DNA from: Lindgomyces ingoldianus
Lineage: Eukaryota > Ascomycota > Dothideomycetes > Pleosporales > Lindgomycetaceae
Assembly: GCF_010093535.1 (NCBI RefSeq)
Contig: NW_022985162.1
Location: forward strand, 1,462,387-1,526,386
Reading direction: 5' to 3'
Length of the DNA stretch: 64,000 bases
Under the pieces are notes generated by a model, which had not been told where the DNA came from, made no database searches, and saw only the letters and a program-made list of their open reading frames with translations. Positions 47,201 to 60,185 of the stretch are shown here, piece after piece. Every line of letters begins with the position of its first letter. The stretch's first letter is position 1. The translations under genes and the position numbers were made by a program.

Positions 47201-50200
47201 GCCTGAATGTGTCCGTATAGCACCAAGATTGGCAATTTTTGGCTAAGATAAAATGTCTTCGGGCGTTTGGGATTGCTTGCAGAATTCTCCAGAAATTCGA
47301 GGTACGCTGAGCTGTTGTGTTCTTGGTCGGACAAGACATCCGTTGTCAGGATCGCAGTCTTCCCCTGTAAGGCACGCGCGTACTGTCTCACTCCAATTAA
47401 GAATACACCTCCTCGGAGATCTCGTTGCCAGTTCCGAAATTCTAGCGGAGCTTCGTCAATCCACGCTTCGAGTTCTGCAAGATCGTGTGAGGCCATCTGC
47501 TTGAAGTGGGCTACTACGCCCAAATTGAGGAGAGAAAGGATGCGGTCACCGGCCATTACAGACGCTTCCATTGCATCTGCATTACGTTAGTTCGGAGGCA
47601 TTCCAATATCAATCGTAGGCCAATATCTAGTACTAGAGTGCGTTTAGCTAAAGGCAAGTAACGCCTTACAGCACGATTTGAATTGTCGAGCCATATTTCA
47701 GGGCTCGGTGCCAGCTTGGAATCGCCAATGGCGATAAGGGAACAGAAGAAACATAGATGCAGAAGCAAAAAGGTGTACTTGCCATTCAGAGCAGGGATCT
47801 GATCGTTTACATGAGATTCAAGGTGCCCTAAGAACAACGACTGCAGCGTCTGGCCTCTTCCAAAGGTATAGTGATCATCAGGATACATGGAAAACATTCG
47901 CTGTGCAATATGACCAGCCTCAACTGCAAACTCAATCATGTTGAAGCGACCAGCGGCAATCGAGCCTAGGTGAACATAGCCGAGTGCGGCCTGTGAAAAA
48001 TTTCCCCGGCGTAAATGTGCTCCAACCAATTTCAAAGTGGCTTGGTAGAAGAGCAACGAATTACTCCAGAATGCAGCGCTGAGAAGTTCTATAAAAACTG
48101 GACCCATTGTAATTACCAGGCGGTCTTCGGAGGTTGGCCTTGCCAGCAGCTCTTCTTTGTCCATACTTTGCAGCAGTGCACAAAGTTCCTGGAAGTCGGC
48201 ATCGCATTGCTCCCATGTGGTATCTGGAATTGGTTTCCCTACCAGGGATAAGCAGTCCTTCAGAGCCTGAAAAGCCCCGAAGCTATCCCCTCGTATGGCG
48301 TAAACGCGGGATTGCAAGATGAATGAACTAGCCATATCGACAGGATCTTTTGCCTTTTTGAACGTTGTCCGGATCAAAGCTAGAGCCTCGTCGAACATTG
48401 ACTGGTGCCAATAACACTCGGCAGATCTCACGAATAGCTGTAGTGTCTCTTGATAGGAAACGTCGGGCTTCCCCTCATCCCATGGATCCTCTTGGAGAAG
48501 CAGCAGGCAATGGGCGTAGTAGAAACACCCCGTCGATCTAGCGCCAGACTCACAGGCGGTCTCTGCGGCTTGGTAAAGCACGTCGCGGAACGGTGCCCTC
48601 TTGCTTTCCTTTGATTTTATCAGGTCGACGGCTAGACAAATATGCCGGCTCCGCATGTAGAGAGCTTTCGAACCGGGTTCGTCCTGGAAACTCTCCTCCA
48701 GTATGACTTTCGCAAGAACATAGTGCATCATCTTCGTATCCCAATGGACTTCTGTTAAATCCATAGCTGCTCCAACATACCGGTCGTGTGAAAAGCGGAA
48801 TTTGTCCTCATCATCTGCTGGCATGAGAATGTACGCTCCTAAAGCCCCTTGAAGTGCAGAGACAGGGTCCTCGGAGTCACGTAGAGTTGGAAGTCCGGCT
48901 GCATCTTTGGGGGCTGTCTCAGCGTTTAGCAGCTTCTTCATCAGGTGGAATGATATGGCCCCGCCGACTAGGGAGGCCCAGGCAAGGAGCTTTCGAACGG
49001 GCGAGGATAACTCCTGCAGACGTTTGGCGATCACGTCTCCATAATTGATACAAGATCCATACTCCGGGCTCTCGAACGTTTCAAAGACTTTGTCGAGGTC
49101 AAATTGCCATGCAGTCTCCTGCCAGGAATAGAACACGCAGTGTTTTCGATAACAGGTATCCAAGATCTCCCGGATATAGAATAAGTTCCCTCTGCTCTTC
49201 TCTTGGATGACGGCAACTAAAGGGAGAATATACTCTTGGTCTCGGTGTAAAGTTTCCGCCACATACTCAGCTGTCTGCGCCTCAGTGAACGGCAACAATT
49301 GTATTTTGGTTGTCATGGGCAAGAGGGACCGTAGCTCTTTAGTTAGAGCCTCGTCTTCTCGATAGGTCAGAATCATAGTTATTGGAAGCTTGGCTTGCAC
49401 AATGTGATGAATGAGTTCAGCACTCTCAGGATCCGAATACTGGCAATCTTCCAGGGCCCATATGCACATTTTCTGCATAGCTAAGAGACGCAGGACCTGC
49501 AGTTGTAAGTAATTGAAGGTAAATTGAGACAGGAATTTTAGTACAAACCTCGAGAAACGTGTTCATAAATCGAGAGGATTTTGAGGAACCGCCTGAGAAT
49601 CGAGAGTTAGTTTCAGGTAGTTACGGGGGAGTGCAGAAACAGTGTAAATACCTGAACGAAGCCAATCTGCCGCAGTATTCCCTGCGCTTCCGCAGTGTAT
49701 TGCAGGCGAGGATGCCCGTCGGTGGCAATGCTTGGTCATATAAACATCTCGTGGTTGCGGGGTTTGCGGAGTGCCTCCTGCAGAAAGTAACCACTCCGGG
49801 AGATCGAGATACGTGTGAAGGACATTCCAAACACCTGAATTCTTCAAAAGGTTCCTGAGATTGTTGTGAAAATCAGTCGACACGTCAGCTTCTGAAAATA
49901 TTTGTCGGAATAGGGATGACATCAGTTTTAGGATGGGTTCAAATGGCCCTTTTTTTGCCTGGCCAAACTTTGCCGAAGCAAAGTAGCCATGACTTCGGGC
50001 TGCGGTCTGTATGCTCTGCACTAGACGGGATTTTCCTAGACCTGTAGCCCCCGCAATCGTGATGACCTCACAACGAGTCCGTCGTCTTAGCCTCGAAGCA
50101 GTGGATGCATTCCTACGCAATGCTGAGCCATCCGACGCAACAGTCTGATTTGAACGCGACAACGATAGAGAGCCGTCTATGCTATTATTGGAGGGCCGGG

Positions 50201-52266
50201 CGTCGCCCGAGAATCGGGATCCCAATGACGGCCGCGTTTCTGGAGTGTCCTCTGCAATAGAACCTTCTGACTGGGCCATGCTGTCTTGCGATTTTTGCTG
50301 GATCGATCTGGCTGCATCCATGAACACAGGCCCAGATACACTGTTTATTCTGCTGTCGGAGCCTCTAGAGCTCGCACTGTCGGAGATAATATCGTCGAGT
50401 TGGCTAGTCTCCATCCGAGGGTCTGAATAAGAGGAACTGGAGCTCAAGCTATTGAAACCCTTGCCAAAACGTGGAGAATGTCGCCGACGTTTGGAGACGC
50501 GTTCGATTACATCCACAATTATCTTGCGTTCGTTCTCGCGCCCAATTTGCTTCAGAGGCAGGTTAAAGAAACAGCTAATGTCCTTCGTGCCGACTTGAAA
50601 CGTTTTCAAGCCTTCACTATCGCCCTCCGACAAGAGCTCTCGAATTCGAATAAGGTCGTATTTCAGGCCTGATGTTGAGTAATATCTTTCCTCAATATTT
50701 TTCTGAGTCATGCGTTGGATAACGGAAGATAGGACTTCTGGGATATCCATTCGTTTCGAGGAAACCGGGGGTATTCGCTTACTTAAAACGTTTTGCATCA
50801 CATCGAGAGGTGTCGTGTTCTCTCCTACGAATGGAAGCTCTGAGCACAGCATCGAGTAGAACAATATCCCCAGGCTGTAAATATCGGTCCGGCTGTTGTA
50901 CATTAGAAAGGTACCTTGTTTATCGTTGTCGACGTACCTATCAGGCTCAGCCGGCAGACGACCAGTCTGTTCCGGAGCAATAAATGAGAGCTTCACCTCC
51001 ACACCAACTTCGCGACTGAGGGTGGACCATCCCGCACTCGTTAAGCCATTCTCAAAAGACCTGGAACCGCTCCCAAAATTGATCATCTTAACGACGCCAT
51101 TTTCGTGATTGAAGTGGAAGGCATCTCCGCGAATCTCGCCGTGGGTCTGAGTTTAAGTTTCATTAGCATAGATTTGAGAAATACTTCTGGCAGTGCTTTC
51201 CTTAAGTAGGAGTTGCCATTGACGACGGGACAAAAAACAAGAGCATACCAAGTGATTGCCATGGTGGAGAATTTCTAGGCATTCGGTAGCTCCAACTGCG
51301 AAGTCAAGAAATATAAGAAGGGGAATCCCCTCTTGCCCTGGACGGAACGGCGCGAATTCCCAATTATTATCCTTGCCAATCACCCTATACGCGTTGGGGC
51401 CAAATTCCACTATGTCTCTCAAATAATTTGGGCCAGGAGCTTCGAAAATGCTGACGACCAAAGGCTCCGAGTTCCCATGTTTCGGAGGCAATCTCAGGAA
51501 CTCAATAGGGCGAGCAAAGTGCCTGCAGTCCGGGTCGGAGCGACTTACAATAAGCTGGTAATCGTAAGCATTCGCCTCTCAGGGGGAGTTGACCTTTCCA
51601 CGATGGCCAACAAATTCTGACAAGCATCCACAATGTTCACGACGTTCTGCACTAGCGCTTTGCTTGACTAAAGATATTTTTCAAGCGTTGTCAATGCTAA
51701 ACGTAGTGCAGATACTCTTGTGGAGTCGACATATGGAGAGCGGGTGGACGCTTGCCAAAATCAGATGGTATCCCACCCACAGAAAGAAGTCTCCGCGGAG
51801 TCAGGGTGGGTTCCTCTTCCACGACTAGCTTACCTTTGAAAGTTGGAATTCACGTTCCAAGCGCAGGGCATGGCGAGATACGCGACATACTACAGGTCTA
51901 TCTTTAGGCAGGTCTATCGCATCGGTATGGCTTGTGGAGGCGCTGACATCGCTCCCAGACGATTTATGACTTCTAGAAAGGGCCGGGCGGCTTGAGTCAG
52001 GAGAGTGGGATTTCGATGAATTGACCGCGTTGGGACCTCTAGAGATGGGCCGCTCGCGCGTAGCTTTCTGGACTCCAAAGAAGTGCCAGTTATCATAAGA
52101 CTATGCGAAGTGTATAAGCGGGAAGGTCCTTCAGATTGGAGGAGTAGCGTACCGAGTGGAAAGGCTCTATCTCTGAATCCCAGATATAGTTGGGAAGCTC
52201 CAACAGCCTCGGGGGTATCTGCGAGAAGCTTGATCCCCGTGCCGAGTCCACTTCCGGGATAACCAT
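44271..52266 (-). CDS. hybrid histidine kinase, group X (pseudokinase-AAA-GAF-HisKA-HATPase-REC)
   Basis: Nine minus-strand exons: 52266-52153, 52100-51834, 51554-51249, 51146-49652, 49592-49549, 49496-47783, 47576-44784, 44735-44597, 44538-44271, giving 2,379 residues. Order: kinase-like domain (about 100-380) with HGEIRGDAF in place of HRD and NFG in place of DFG; AAA-type ATPase with Walker A GATGLGKS (about 593); a long helical signalling region; GAF (about 1700-1860); HisKA with phospho-acceptor His about 1912 (NVSHELRTPLNG); HATPase with N-box LMNLLSNSYKFT and GTGLGLS; receiver with phospho-Asp about 2234 (LVLMDVQMP). Family knowledge: this architecture is shared with S. pombe Mak/Phk kinases, which relay peroxide and other stress to MAPK pathways. 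Junctions: the intron at 47577-47782 uses a GC donor by phase; the 279-nt intron at 51555-51833 is the least certain. An in-frame stop just before 52266 fixes the start. Confidence 0.9.
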
Positions 52267-52919
52267 GGTCCAAAATCTCTAATACCCTCGAGGTCAAGTC
52301 ATGGTCTGTGGCGGGTAGGGCTGCTGTATACAGATTCCGGATGGAGAAGTCACGGACAGAGGGGCTTCGCTACGCTCATAGTCAACGGCTTTCCGAAGGG
52401 ATGGAGAGTAACTTCACATCCAGAGCCGTGGAGGCGCGAGAATGACGATGGTCGGTCTGTGCTTGCCTGTGCTTAGTGATGGGTTCAGCCACCACAAGCT
52501 TCAATGCGGAGCCTCATGTAAGCACCCGCCAAACCATAAAGAGAAGCCTGCGACCACCCCGCTGATTGGGGCACGCCAAGGTCGGCAGCAACCATCACCG
52601 AGACGACATCACGTCTCGTTGGCAAGGGAGCTTCAGGTTTTGGTGCTTCGTATTCCTTGAGCCAGCCCAACATATTCACTGCCTTCGTCATGGGCTTGCC
52701 TTCCGACTGACCGGCCCGACCCGCGTACAGTGGCGTGGTGAATCCTGCCTGTGCCTCGAGTCCTCCACTGCAGCCCTACCAGGACCTGCGGACTGGTCCC
52801 CCTTCGACACACACGAAAGACACAAGATAGCCGTGCGTTTAGGCGGTAGAGCGTCCATACGCCCTAGTGCACAAATATACGCAGCCCACTAGCGGAACAG
52901 CTCCTTCCAATGTTGCATC
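52267..52919. promoter_or_regulatory. divergent region, histidine kinase / ankyrin-DIL gene
   Basis: 653 bp between divergent starts. Frames such as 52442-52660 and 52566-52892 overlap one another and look random. Confidence 0.5.
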
Positions 52920-55468
52920 ATGGATTCCCCAACCGAAGAGCATGCCTACACAGGCGACCCACCAAAGCCTCGACAACTGCCCTCAGATCTTCCTACCTCG
53001 CTGGATGATAGGAGAGCGGTACCCATTATGGGAGAAGAAACAGAGATTTATGATGCGTGGCAAGGTGAGCGTGGTAACTAGTAGCAATTGACCTGAGGGA
53101 TTCTAACTGCCCACCCAGGACAATCGCAATTCCTCACGACTCCGATGCCTGCGAGACCGCTAAGCTTCAACCTATCCCTGGATGACCCTACCTTTGGCGG
53201 CGATGAGGACATCCAGCAGTTGGAGGACAGCGACAGTCGGTTGGTTCAGATGCTCGCACACCAGGCGCGGCTGAAAAATGACAATTCCGGCAACGGTGAT
53301 GAGGCAAAAGTAGTGGCCGACGAAAAGCTGTCTGACGATGAGAAACGCGAGGCCCTCCAGGGTTTGTTGACTCTTGCAGCGTCAAACGGAGAGAACGACC
53401 GTGTTCAGCGGCTCCTCAATGGGAAGGCTAGAGAATACATTGACATCGACGCCGTTGATGCCGAGGGGACGCCTCCGCTAGTCTACGCAAGTTGCTTTGG
53501 GCACGAAGATGTTGTGGCAACGTTGATTCAGGCCAGAGCCGACGTCGACAAACAGGATAAGAACCGTTGGAGTTCACTGATGTGGGCTATGACCAACCGA
53601 CACAAAGAAATTGTAAAACTCCTTCTGGAGCACGGAGCTTCCCCTGAAGTCAAATCTTCGACCGGAAGGACCGCGTTTGACTTTGTAGAGCCGAACAGCG
53701 AAATTTCTGATTATCTTCATGAAAGTGGCTACACCATCGGCAACGCAGGTGTAGCAGATGACTTCTACAATTCTGGCTTCTCGCAGGACCGTTTCGAGGA
53801 AGAGATGGCCGAAAACGAGATGAAACGTCGAATGATGATGGAGAGTGCCATCAATCTCGAAGTTGACTTGGGCAACCTGGGCCTCGACGAGCAGCCAGAG
53901 GTAAGCACACACTCCAGGTGATTATGTGACGACTCTAACATCCCCAGTCGCCTGAGGAACAGGAAGAAGCGCAAGAGTTTGTCTGGGATCGGTGTCTCAA
54001 CGACCAGATGTTTGTGTTCCAGGAGAGCGAATTAGAACGCATTCTTAACATCATCATCACCAATATGACGCCTCAGCGATCGCCGTCACAGAAACCCGTA
54101 CCCGCTAATATTTTATTCCTCAGCGCTCGCTACGCCTTCTACCACTCCAGTCCGGAGCTTTTAGAGACACTTCTCATCTCTGCCATGGACAAGATCAACG
54201 ATGTCGTGGAAAAGCACCAATGGGACATGACGATCCTAGCCTTTTGGATGTCCAATGCTACCCTTCTACTACACTACCTCAAGAAAGATGCTGGTCTTGT
54301 ACAAGCGACTACTGAATTTCAGCTACAGTTAGTGGAACTCATCAATGAGATTTTCATATTGATCATCCGCGACGCAGAGCGCAGGATGGATAAATGTCTG
54401 GACCAGGCCATGCTCGACCATGAGACCATCCCTGGTTTTGAGGACGTTCACTTCCAGCACGAATGGAAAATATTTCGAACAAAAACTAAGGTCAAGCCAC
54501 CCGAGCCTCTTGAGAAGCGATTCCGTCCCCCCTCCCCTAAGCGGAGAATGCAGCCTTCACCTCGAAATATTACGTCGCTCCTCTCATCGACACTCTTTGT
54601 CCTTGATCTGTACGACATCCACTCTGTTATCACTGCACAAATTCTCTCACAATTAACCTATTGGCTCTCGGCGGAGCTCTTCAACCGCATCATGTCTAAT
54701 CGGAAATACCTTGCACGCACAAAAGCAATGCAAATCCGAATGAACGTTTCCACACTGGAAGACTGGGCGCGATCGAACAATCGTCAACCAGAGCATTTCG
54801 AGAACGGTTCCATGACATCGACAGGCGATAACACGGTGGAGTTAGCAAAGCGCCATCTCGAGCCCCTCGTCCAACTGTTACAATGGCTGCAATGCTTCTC
54901 TTCACTGGGCGAGGACATAGAGTCTCTGATTGGGACGTTGCAGCAGCTACCTCGGCTGACACCCCAACAGTTGCTTCACGCAGCAAAATACTACAGGGCT
55001 GAAGTTGGCGAAAAGGGACTGTCGAAGGGTGCCTCAAAATATATAACCAATCTACAAAAGGCTGCCGCAGAGCGGAAGGCTGCGAGGAGAGGCCGGGAGT
55101 CATTAGGCGCGTCTCCCAACCCTCAGCAAAAGGCTCCCGAGTCAACACCGTCAACGCCAGTCAAACCAACTTCTCAGCCAATTAACTCGCCCTCTCCTGC
55201 TCCGTCAAGAAATTCGGAGGACGAGAGAGACGACGCTCCAGACGATCTTTTACTCGATCCTTCGTACATGTTACCCTTCTCTCTTCCCACCTCCACAGAT
55301 ATGCTTATAAGCTATGGTGCTGGATTTGGCGGCATGAATAAAGAGCGAGAAAGGAAGTACCTTCCCACTGTGCCACCAGAGTTTCTCTCCAAGCTAGATC
55401 TCAGCGGAAACAAGAATGGTGGAGGCCTATATAATGATACTCGGTGGGAAGAGCAAAATTATAGTTGA
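52920..55468 (+). CDS. ankyrin-repeat and Dilute (DIL)-domain protein
   Basis: Exons 52920-53064, 53119-53900 and 53948-55468 (introns 54 and 47 nt) give 815 residues. Residues about 110-225 hold ankyrin repeats (for example GTPPLVYASCFGHEDVVATL, then MWAMTNRHKEIVKLLLEHGA). About 290-660 matches a DIL domain, the cargo-binding fold of class V myosins, with SARYAFYHSSPELLETLL, LAFWMSNATLLLHYLKKDA and VLDLYDIHSVITAQILSQL. The last 130 residues are disordered, Ser/Pro-rich and acidic. Fungi carry a family with this ankyrin-DIL fusion but no motor. By analogy it may bind membrane or vesicle partners, but its function is undetermined. The start MDSPTEEHAYTGDPP is supplied by exon 1; a later ATG at 53145 is less likely because exon 1 joins cleanly in frame. 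Confidence 0.86.
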
Positions 55469-56125
55469 AGATAGAGATTTGCTCCAGCGGCATTTTCAAC
55501 AAAATGGCAAACAAGCCGCAGCATCGTGCGAGGCACTCAGCGGCAATAAGAGGACAGGCAGTCCAGCTCGCAGTAGGGATGATTATGAGCTTGGATGAAT
55601 TGGATTCAGCGTGGCACATAGCATCCGTTAAGGCGCATGGGAATTCAGCGGTCAGAGGGAAATCTTTCTATATATCTCTACCTAAGATAGTTGCATAGGA
55701 ATGCAACGGAATTGGATCCTTCATGTACGTTCGAGAAGACCTGCAACCAGAGTCTATTTTCGCGATTCCTCTCTTAGATTTCATGCTTGATATCCGACCA
55801 GGACGTGTATTTTACCTTTCGTTTTGTCACCATAGAGGCCAGGCCTCACTTAGGAAATTTCAGGTCATTCATCACAATCTCATTCTCCAAAACTCCCAAT
55901 CTCACCTTCTCCCTTGCGGTATCGGTGCTTTCCTAGCTCCCTTCGATCGGCGGGCTCCGGATTGCCATTCTCGGAGGCACCCCACTACCCCGCCGTACAA
56001 ATGTGTATTCATACGAAAGCTCGCGTGCTCCCCTCACTTTTTTCTTTTGCTCTCCCAAATGCCCTTTTGCTCGGTCTAGCACAGTGTCGATTGAATCTAA
56101 GAACCGCCATATCTTACCTAGGACT
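55469..56125. other. allantoicase upstream region
   Basis: Between the ankyrin-DIL stop and allantoicase. One GATA-factor site (AGATAG, 55685-55690) is present, compatible with AreA-type nitrogen control; a single site is weak evidence. No gene seen. Confidence 0.45.
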
Positions 56126-57283
56126 ATGGAAATCCGCACCCTTTCCCCTGACGAGGTCACGGAGACTGCAAGTTCTAATTCTAGTTCGCAGACACGCGTC
56201 ATTCCCATTGATCAGATTGACTCCACGTTCAAATCCCAGTACACCGGTGAGCTCCATTTCTAAGCCCCAGCTTCGACGAGCCGAGCAATTTACTGACAGT
56301 TTATAGATCTCATCTCCGCTTCCCTGGGGTCACAAATTCTCTCATTCAGCGACGAGTGGTTTGCCAGCGCTTCAAACCTTATCACACCAACGCCACCAGT
56401 GCGCAAGCCAGGTGTCTTTACTCATGCTGGCGCCTGGTACGATGGTTGGGAGACACGACGCCACAACACAGACCCCGCTGATTGGGTCGTCATCCGCCTT
56501 GGTGTTGCCAGTGGTAAAGTCGCAGGGGTAGAGATTGATACTGCGTTCTTTAATGGCAACCATGCCCCAGAAGTCGCTGTTGAAGGCTGCTTCGTTGCCA
56601 ATGAGAAAGACGAGGAGGTAAAGAAGGCCGAGTATGCGGGATGGGAAACGATACTGAGCAAACAGGAGTGTGGACCGACTCAGAGGCATGGGTGGATGCT
56701 AGAAAAGCTCACAGATAAGGCATATACGCATGTCAGGCTGCTGATGTATCCTGATGGTGGCATTGCTCGGTTCAGGCTGTATGGCAATGCAGTGCCGGTT
56801 TTCCCAGAGAGTGTGGATGAAGTGTTCGAGCTGTCTGCAACAGTCATGGGTGGCGTGGCGATCAGTTGTTCGGATCAACATTTCGGAACGAAAGATAACC
56901 TGCTTCTTCCGGGGCGGGGGAAGGACATGGGAGATGGATGGGAGACAAAGAGGACGAGAGGCCCCCATACGGATTGGACCATTGTGCGGCTCGGTGCGAA
57001 GGGGGAGGTGGACCGTATCGTCGTTGATACAGCCCATTTCCGAGGCAATTTCCCACAGAAGGTACAAGTCTTCGCCGGAGACTTCGAAAGGGACCCCAAG
57101 CACGATGATGCGGGCTGGGTTGAGGTTCTCAGTCCTCAGAAGACAGGACCGGATAAAGAGCATGAGTATGGCCAAGACGTCCTAAGGGAAGTCAAGGGAA
57201 AGAGGTATAGCCACCTTAAGTTAGTCATCATACCGGACGGAGGAGTCAAGAGATTCCGGGTATTCGGTAAGAGGAAGATATAA
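56126..57283 (+). CDS. alc: allantoicase
   Basis: Exons 56126-56246 and 56307-57283 (60-nt intron) give 365 residues, normal for the family. Two homologous jelly-roll halves are visible: YDGWETRRHN, DWVVIRLG and IDTAFFNGNHAPEV in the first, and GDGWETKRTRG, DWTIVRLG and VDTAHFRGNFPQKV in the second. Each half ends with a phenylalanine/arginine-rich strand (RFRLYGN; RFRVFGK). Allantoicase hydrolyses allantoate to ureidoglycolate and urea in purine catabolism, releasing nitrogen. No other purine-degradation gene is in the window. No truncation or odd residues. Confidence 0.95.
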
Positions 57284-58200
57284 AGGAGGGGTGGAGAATA
57301 ATTTGAATTCAGACGAACAAATGTATTACTAAAGTGATATTAGGCCGCGGGCCATTCGCAGAGGTGGCGGATATAAATTGCATGCAATTGTGAAACAATA
57401 TATAGACTGCTTGAGTCCTTCATGAGCGGGAAGATCACAAAGCTGCGGTCGTGAATCCAGGATTAGCAGCGGCGGTAGCACGTGTTGCCTTAGAAAGCAC
57501 GAGGGACAGAAGGAAGGAATCAACGTGTCACGGAAACATGTTCACACCACGTTTCTTCCCGAAATACCACGGTCTTAGCGTCAGGGTCATCACCAGAGCG
57601 GCGTAGCAGGTTCAGTTGTCATAAAGGGGACGCGGTTGATGTTGGATTCATTAGCATAAATCCTCACTGATATCAGAGTGACGAAGAACTTTGGGGTGCG
57701 ATTTTGGGGGAGGACTTCATCACCTTGATTACTTCTAGAAATGTTGACTCTTCGATAGATTCATGTCTGCTTGTGGTGAGAGTGACTGTCCTTCCTTTTC
57801 CGGCGCTAGAGAACTCTCGTAATGAGGCCAGAACTGGCTTGGCAGCTAATGCAGGGTACTTGGGAGAAAGTAACGGTGATTTTATGCGAAACACCCCCAT
57901 GAAACGCCACGACCGCGTTACACTGCCACTTTTCTACCCTCGTCAACACGTCGCATTGCATCTCCAGATCAACACCGACCTGACGTCTTGTCCAAAAGCA
58001 ACCCGGTGTCTCTTCAACTGTGCCAAGCCCTCAGCCACGTCTGCGTAGGTGGGGAAACAGGTTCTCTGTTCACGACAACCGTTTGTTTTCTATTTCTGGA
58101 GCAGAGATCTCAGCTCAGACATCATTTCCTAATATCCGTTGACAACAGCAGACCGAGGTTGCGATAGACAAACGTTTCAGCTTCCGCGAACAAGAGCGAC
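57284..58200. other. intergenic, no gene seen
   Basis: 0.9 kb downstream of allantoicase and upstream of the coiled-coil gene. The frame 57704-58048 is not convincing. Confidence 0.45.
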
Positions 58201-60185
58201 ATGTCGTCGACTACAGCGAGAAAACCACCCCCGCCAGGCACGCCCGGGCGGGACTCCGCAACGAGATCGTCAGCTTCTCCTGGTATCGCAAACCGCACCC
58301 CTGCCCGAGCCGCTACACCAACAAGCACACCCAACGGCGTACAGAGGACACGGTCAGTCAGGTCAAGCAACACTGGCACACCCGTCTCTGCGCGTGCTGC
58401 GGTCAGGAAGCCAGGCGCGCCGTCAGCGCTCTCGTCGCAGGTCGATGATGGAGGTGACGACGCCCGCGAAGAAGCAGCGGCCTATCTGCAAGATCTAAAG
58501 GAGCGGTTACAGAAAGCCGAGTCGGAGGCAGAGGAGCGTCAGAAACAGGTCGACGTCCTCAACTCTAGGCTAGACGATGCGCTCAAGGAACAGGCACAGC
58601 TCGAGGAGCGAGCGCACGAAGAAGAGGAGAAGGTCGAGGTGCTCGAGAACGAAAAGCGGGAGCTCACGAGGCAGCAGCGCGAATTCGAGGGTATCTATGA
58701 GGCAGAGCGCGCACAGACGATGAAGGACAAGGAAGAAGCGCAGGCTAAGGAGGAGGAAATGCAAGAGACGATCCAGCGGTTGAAGGAGACAATGGCGATG
58801 AAGAATGTCCAGAACAGCGACGGAGAGGAAGGCCATTTATCACGGACATGTGAGTACTGAGTTTCTACCATGTCCGCTATGCTTGATGCTGTCGAATCAG
58901 CCGTTAACATGTCACAGCGAGCTTCCGCAACAATCCCTCTCGCAACAGTTCATCGCAAAACCTCGAAAGCTCCGGCCAATTTGCACCTCCGTCTTCGATA
59001 CAACGAAGCAACTCCCGAAACAATTCCAAGCTTATCCACCAGAAGGACAAGATCATCGAGGGCTTGCGCCTCGAGCTAGCCGAGGTACAAATCAAGCTTG
59101 TTGAAATGGAAAATGCGGGTGGAGGTCGCATGCAAGAACTCGAGAAACAGTTGCTTGAGACCCGGATGACTAATGCCCGCCTCATGGAAGATAATGAGAG
59201 CTTCCAACTCCTCCTCAGTGAGAAGACCCTCAACGGAGATCTTAGTCGCGGCGACTTCTTACGCCACACGTCCCATCCCGAGGAACGCGCCCCGTCCCGT
59301 AACGGTCCGTCCACCAGTCTTGCTGACGAACTCGAATCCGCAGAAGGCGCTGATGGCGATGCCATTCGCCGACTCGAAGCCGAAGTGAATGGTTTGAAAG
59401 ACCAGAACAAGGCTTTAACCCTCTATATCAACAAGATCATCGGCCGCCTCCTCACTTATCAAGGCTTTGAGTCTGTCTTAGGCACGGACGATGCTGCCGA
59501 GGGTCTTAACACTAACAAAGAACTTCCTCCACCGCCTCCATCGAAGGAAAACGAACAGCCATCCCTTCTGCAGCGCGCCAAGTCTGTCGCCATGGGGGCA
59601 GGTCGGAATAAGCCACGTCCAATCAGTCAAATACAAGCCCCTAGCGGAACCAGCACTAGCACTGTCAATGAAGACCCTTCAACAGCTCCAAGCATTCCTC
59701 TGCAGCGTTCTCAGTCCGTTAGGATGTCCAGTGGGAGCTACTCACACCGACGCTCCACCTCTGAATGGCCGAATCCTGCCGCTGCCAACGTTGTCAATAA
59801 CATGTATCGCAACCCGCCTGCAGCCGCGGCTCCTGGTCAGACATCTCCTGGCCTAGTGTCCCCGCGCAATTCGTTTTTTGGTATCCCGATTGGGGCTAAT
59901 CAAGCAAGTAACGCTGGATCCAGAGTCCCATCTACCGGCGTATCCATTCAGGAAGAGAGGGAGGGAGATAGTGCGTCGAGCGTCGAAGCTCCTAGCCCAC
60001 CTCGACACACCAACACCTCAGCTGGCGGTGTCATGACAGGCAAGCAAATGCGCCCTCTGCGTCTTGTCCAGAACGAAGAAGAAGCCATGCGAGCACGAAA
60101 GGCTGCAAATCGGGGTTCATGGATTGCAGGTTGGTTCGGTGGCGGCGAGGGCAAAGGAGAAGCCGGTGCAGGTGGACCAAATTAA
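58201..60185 (+). CDS. coiled-coil protein of unknown function
   Basis: Exons 58201-58849 and 58918-60185 (68-nt intron) give 638 residues. Residues 1-85 are Ser/Pro/Thr/Arg-rich and basic (QRTRSVRSSNTGTPVSARAA), like microtubule-binding linkers. About 85-215 is long Glu/Gln/Lys coiled coil. A short Asn/Ser-rich linker (SFRNNPSRNSSSQNLE) spans the intron, then more coiled coil runs to about 410 (KDKIIEGLRLELAEVQIKLV, LKDQNKALTLYINKIIGRLL). The C-terminal 230 residues are disordered with Ser phosphorylation-like sites (RRSTSEWP), ending GSWIAGWFGGGEG. Homologues exist in moulds under loose coiled-coil names; I cannot assign a role. The frame upstream of the second coil lacks ATG, so the first exon is needed. 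Confidence 0.75.
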
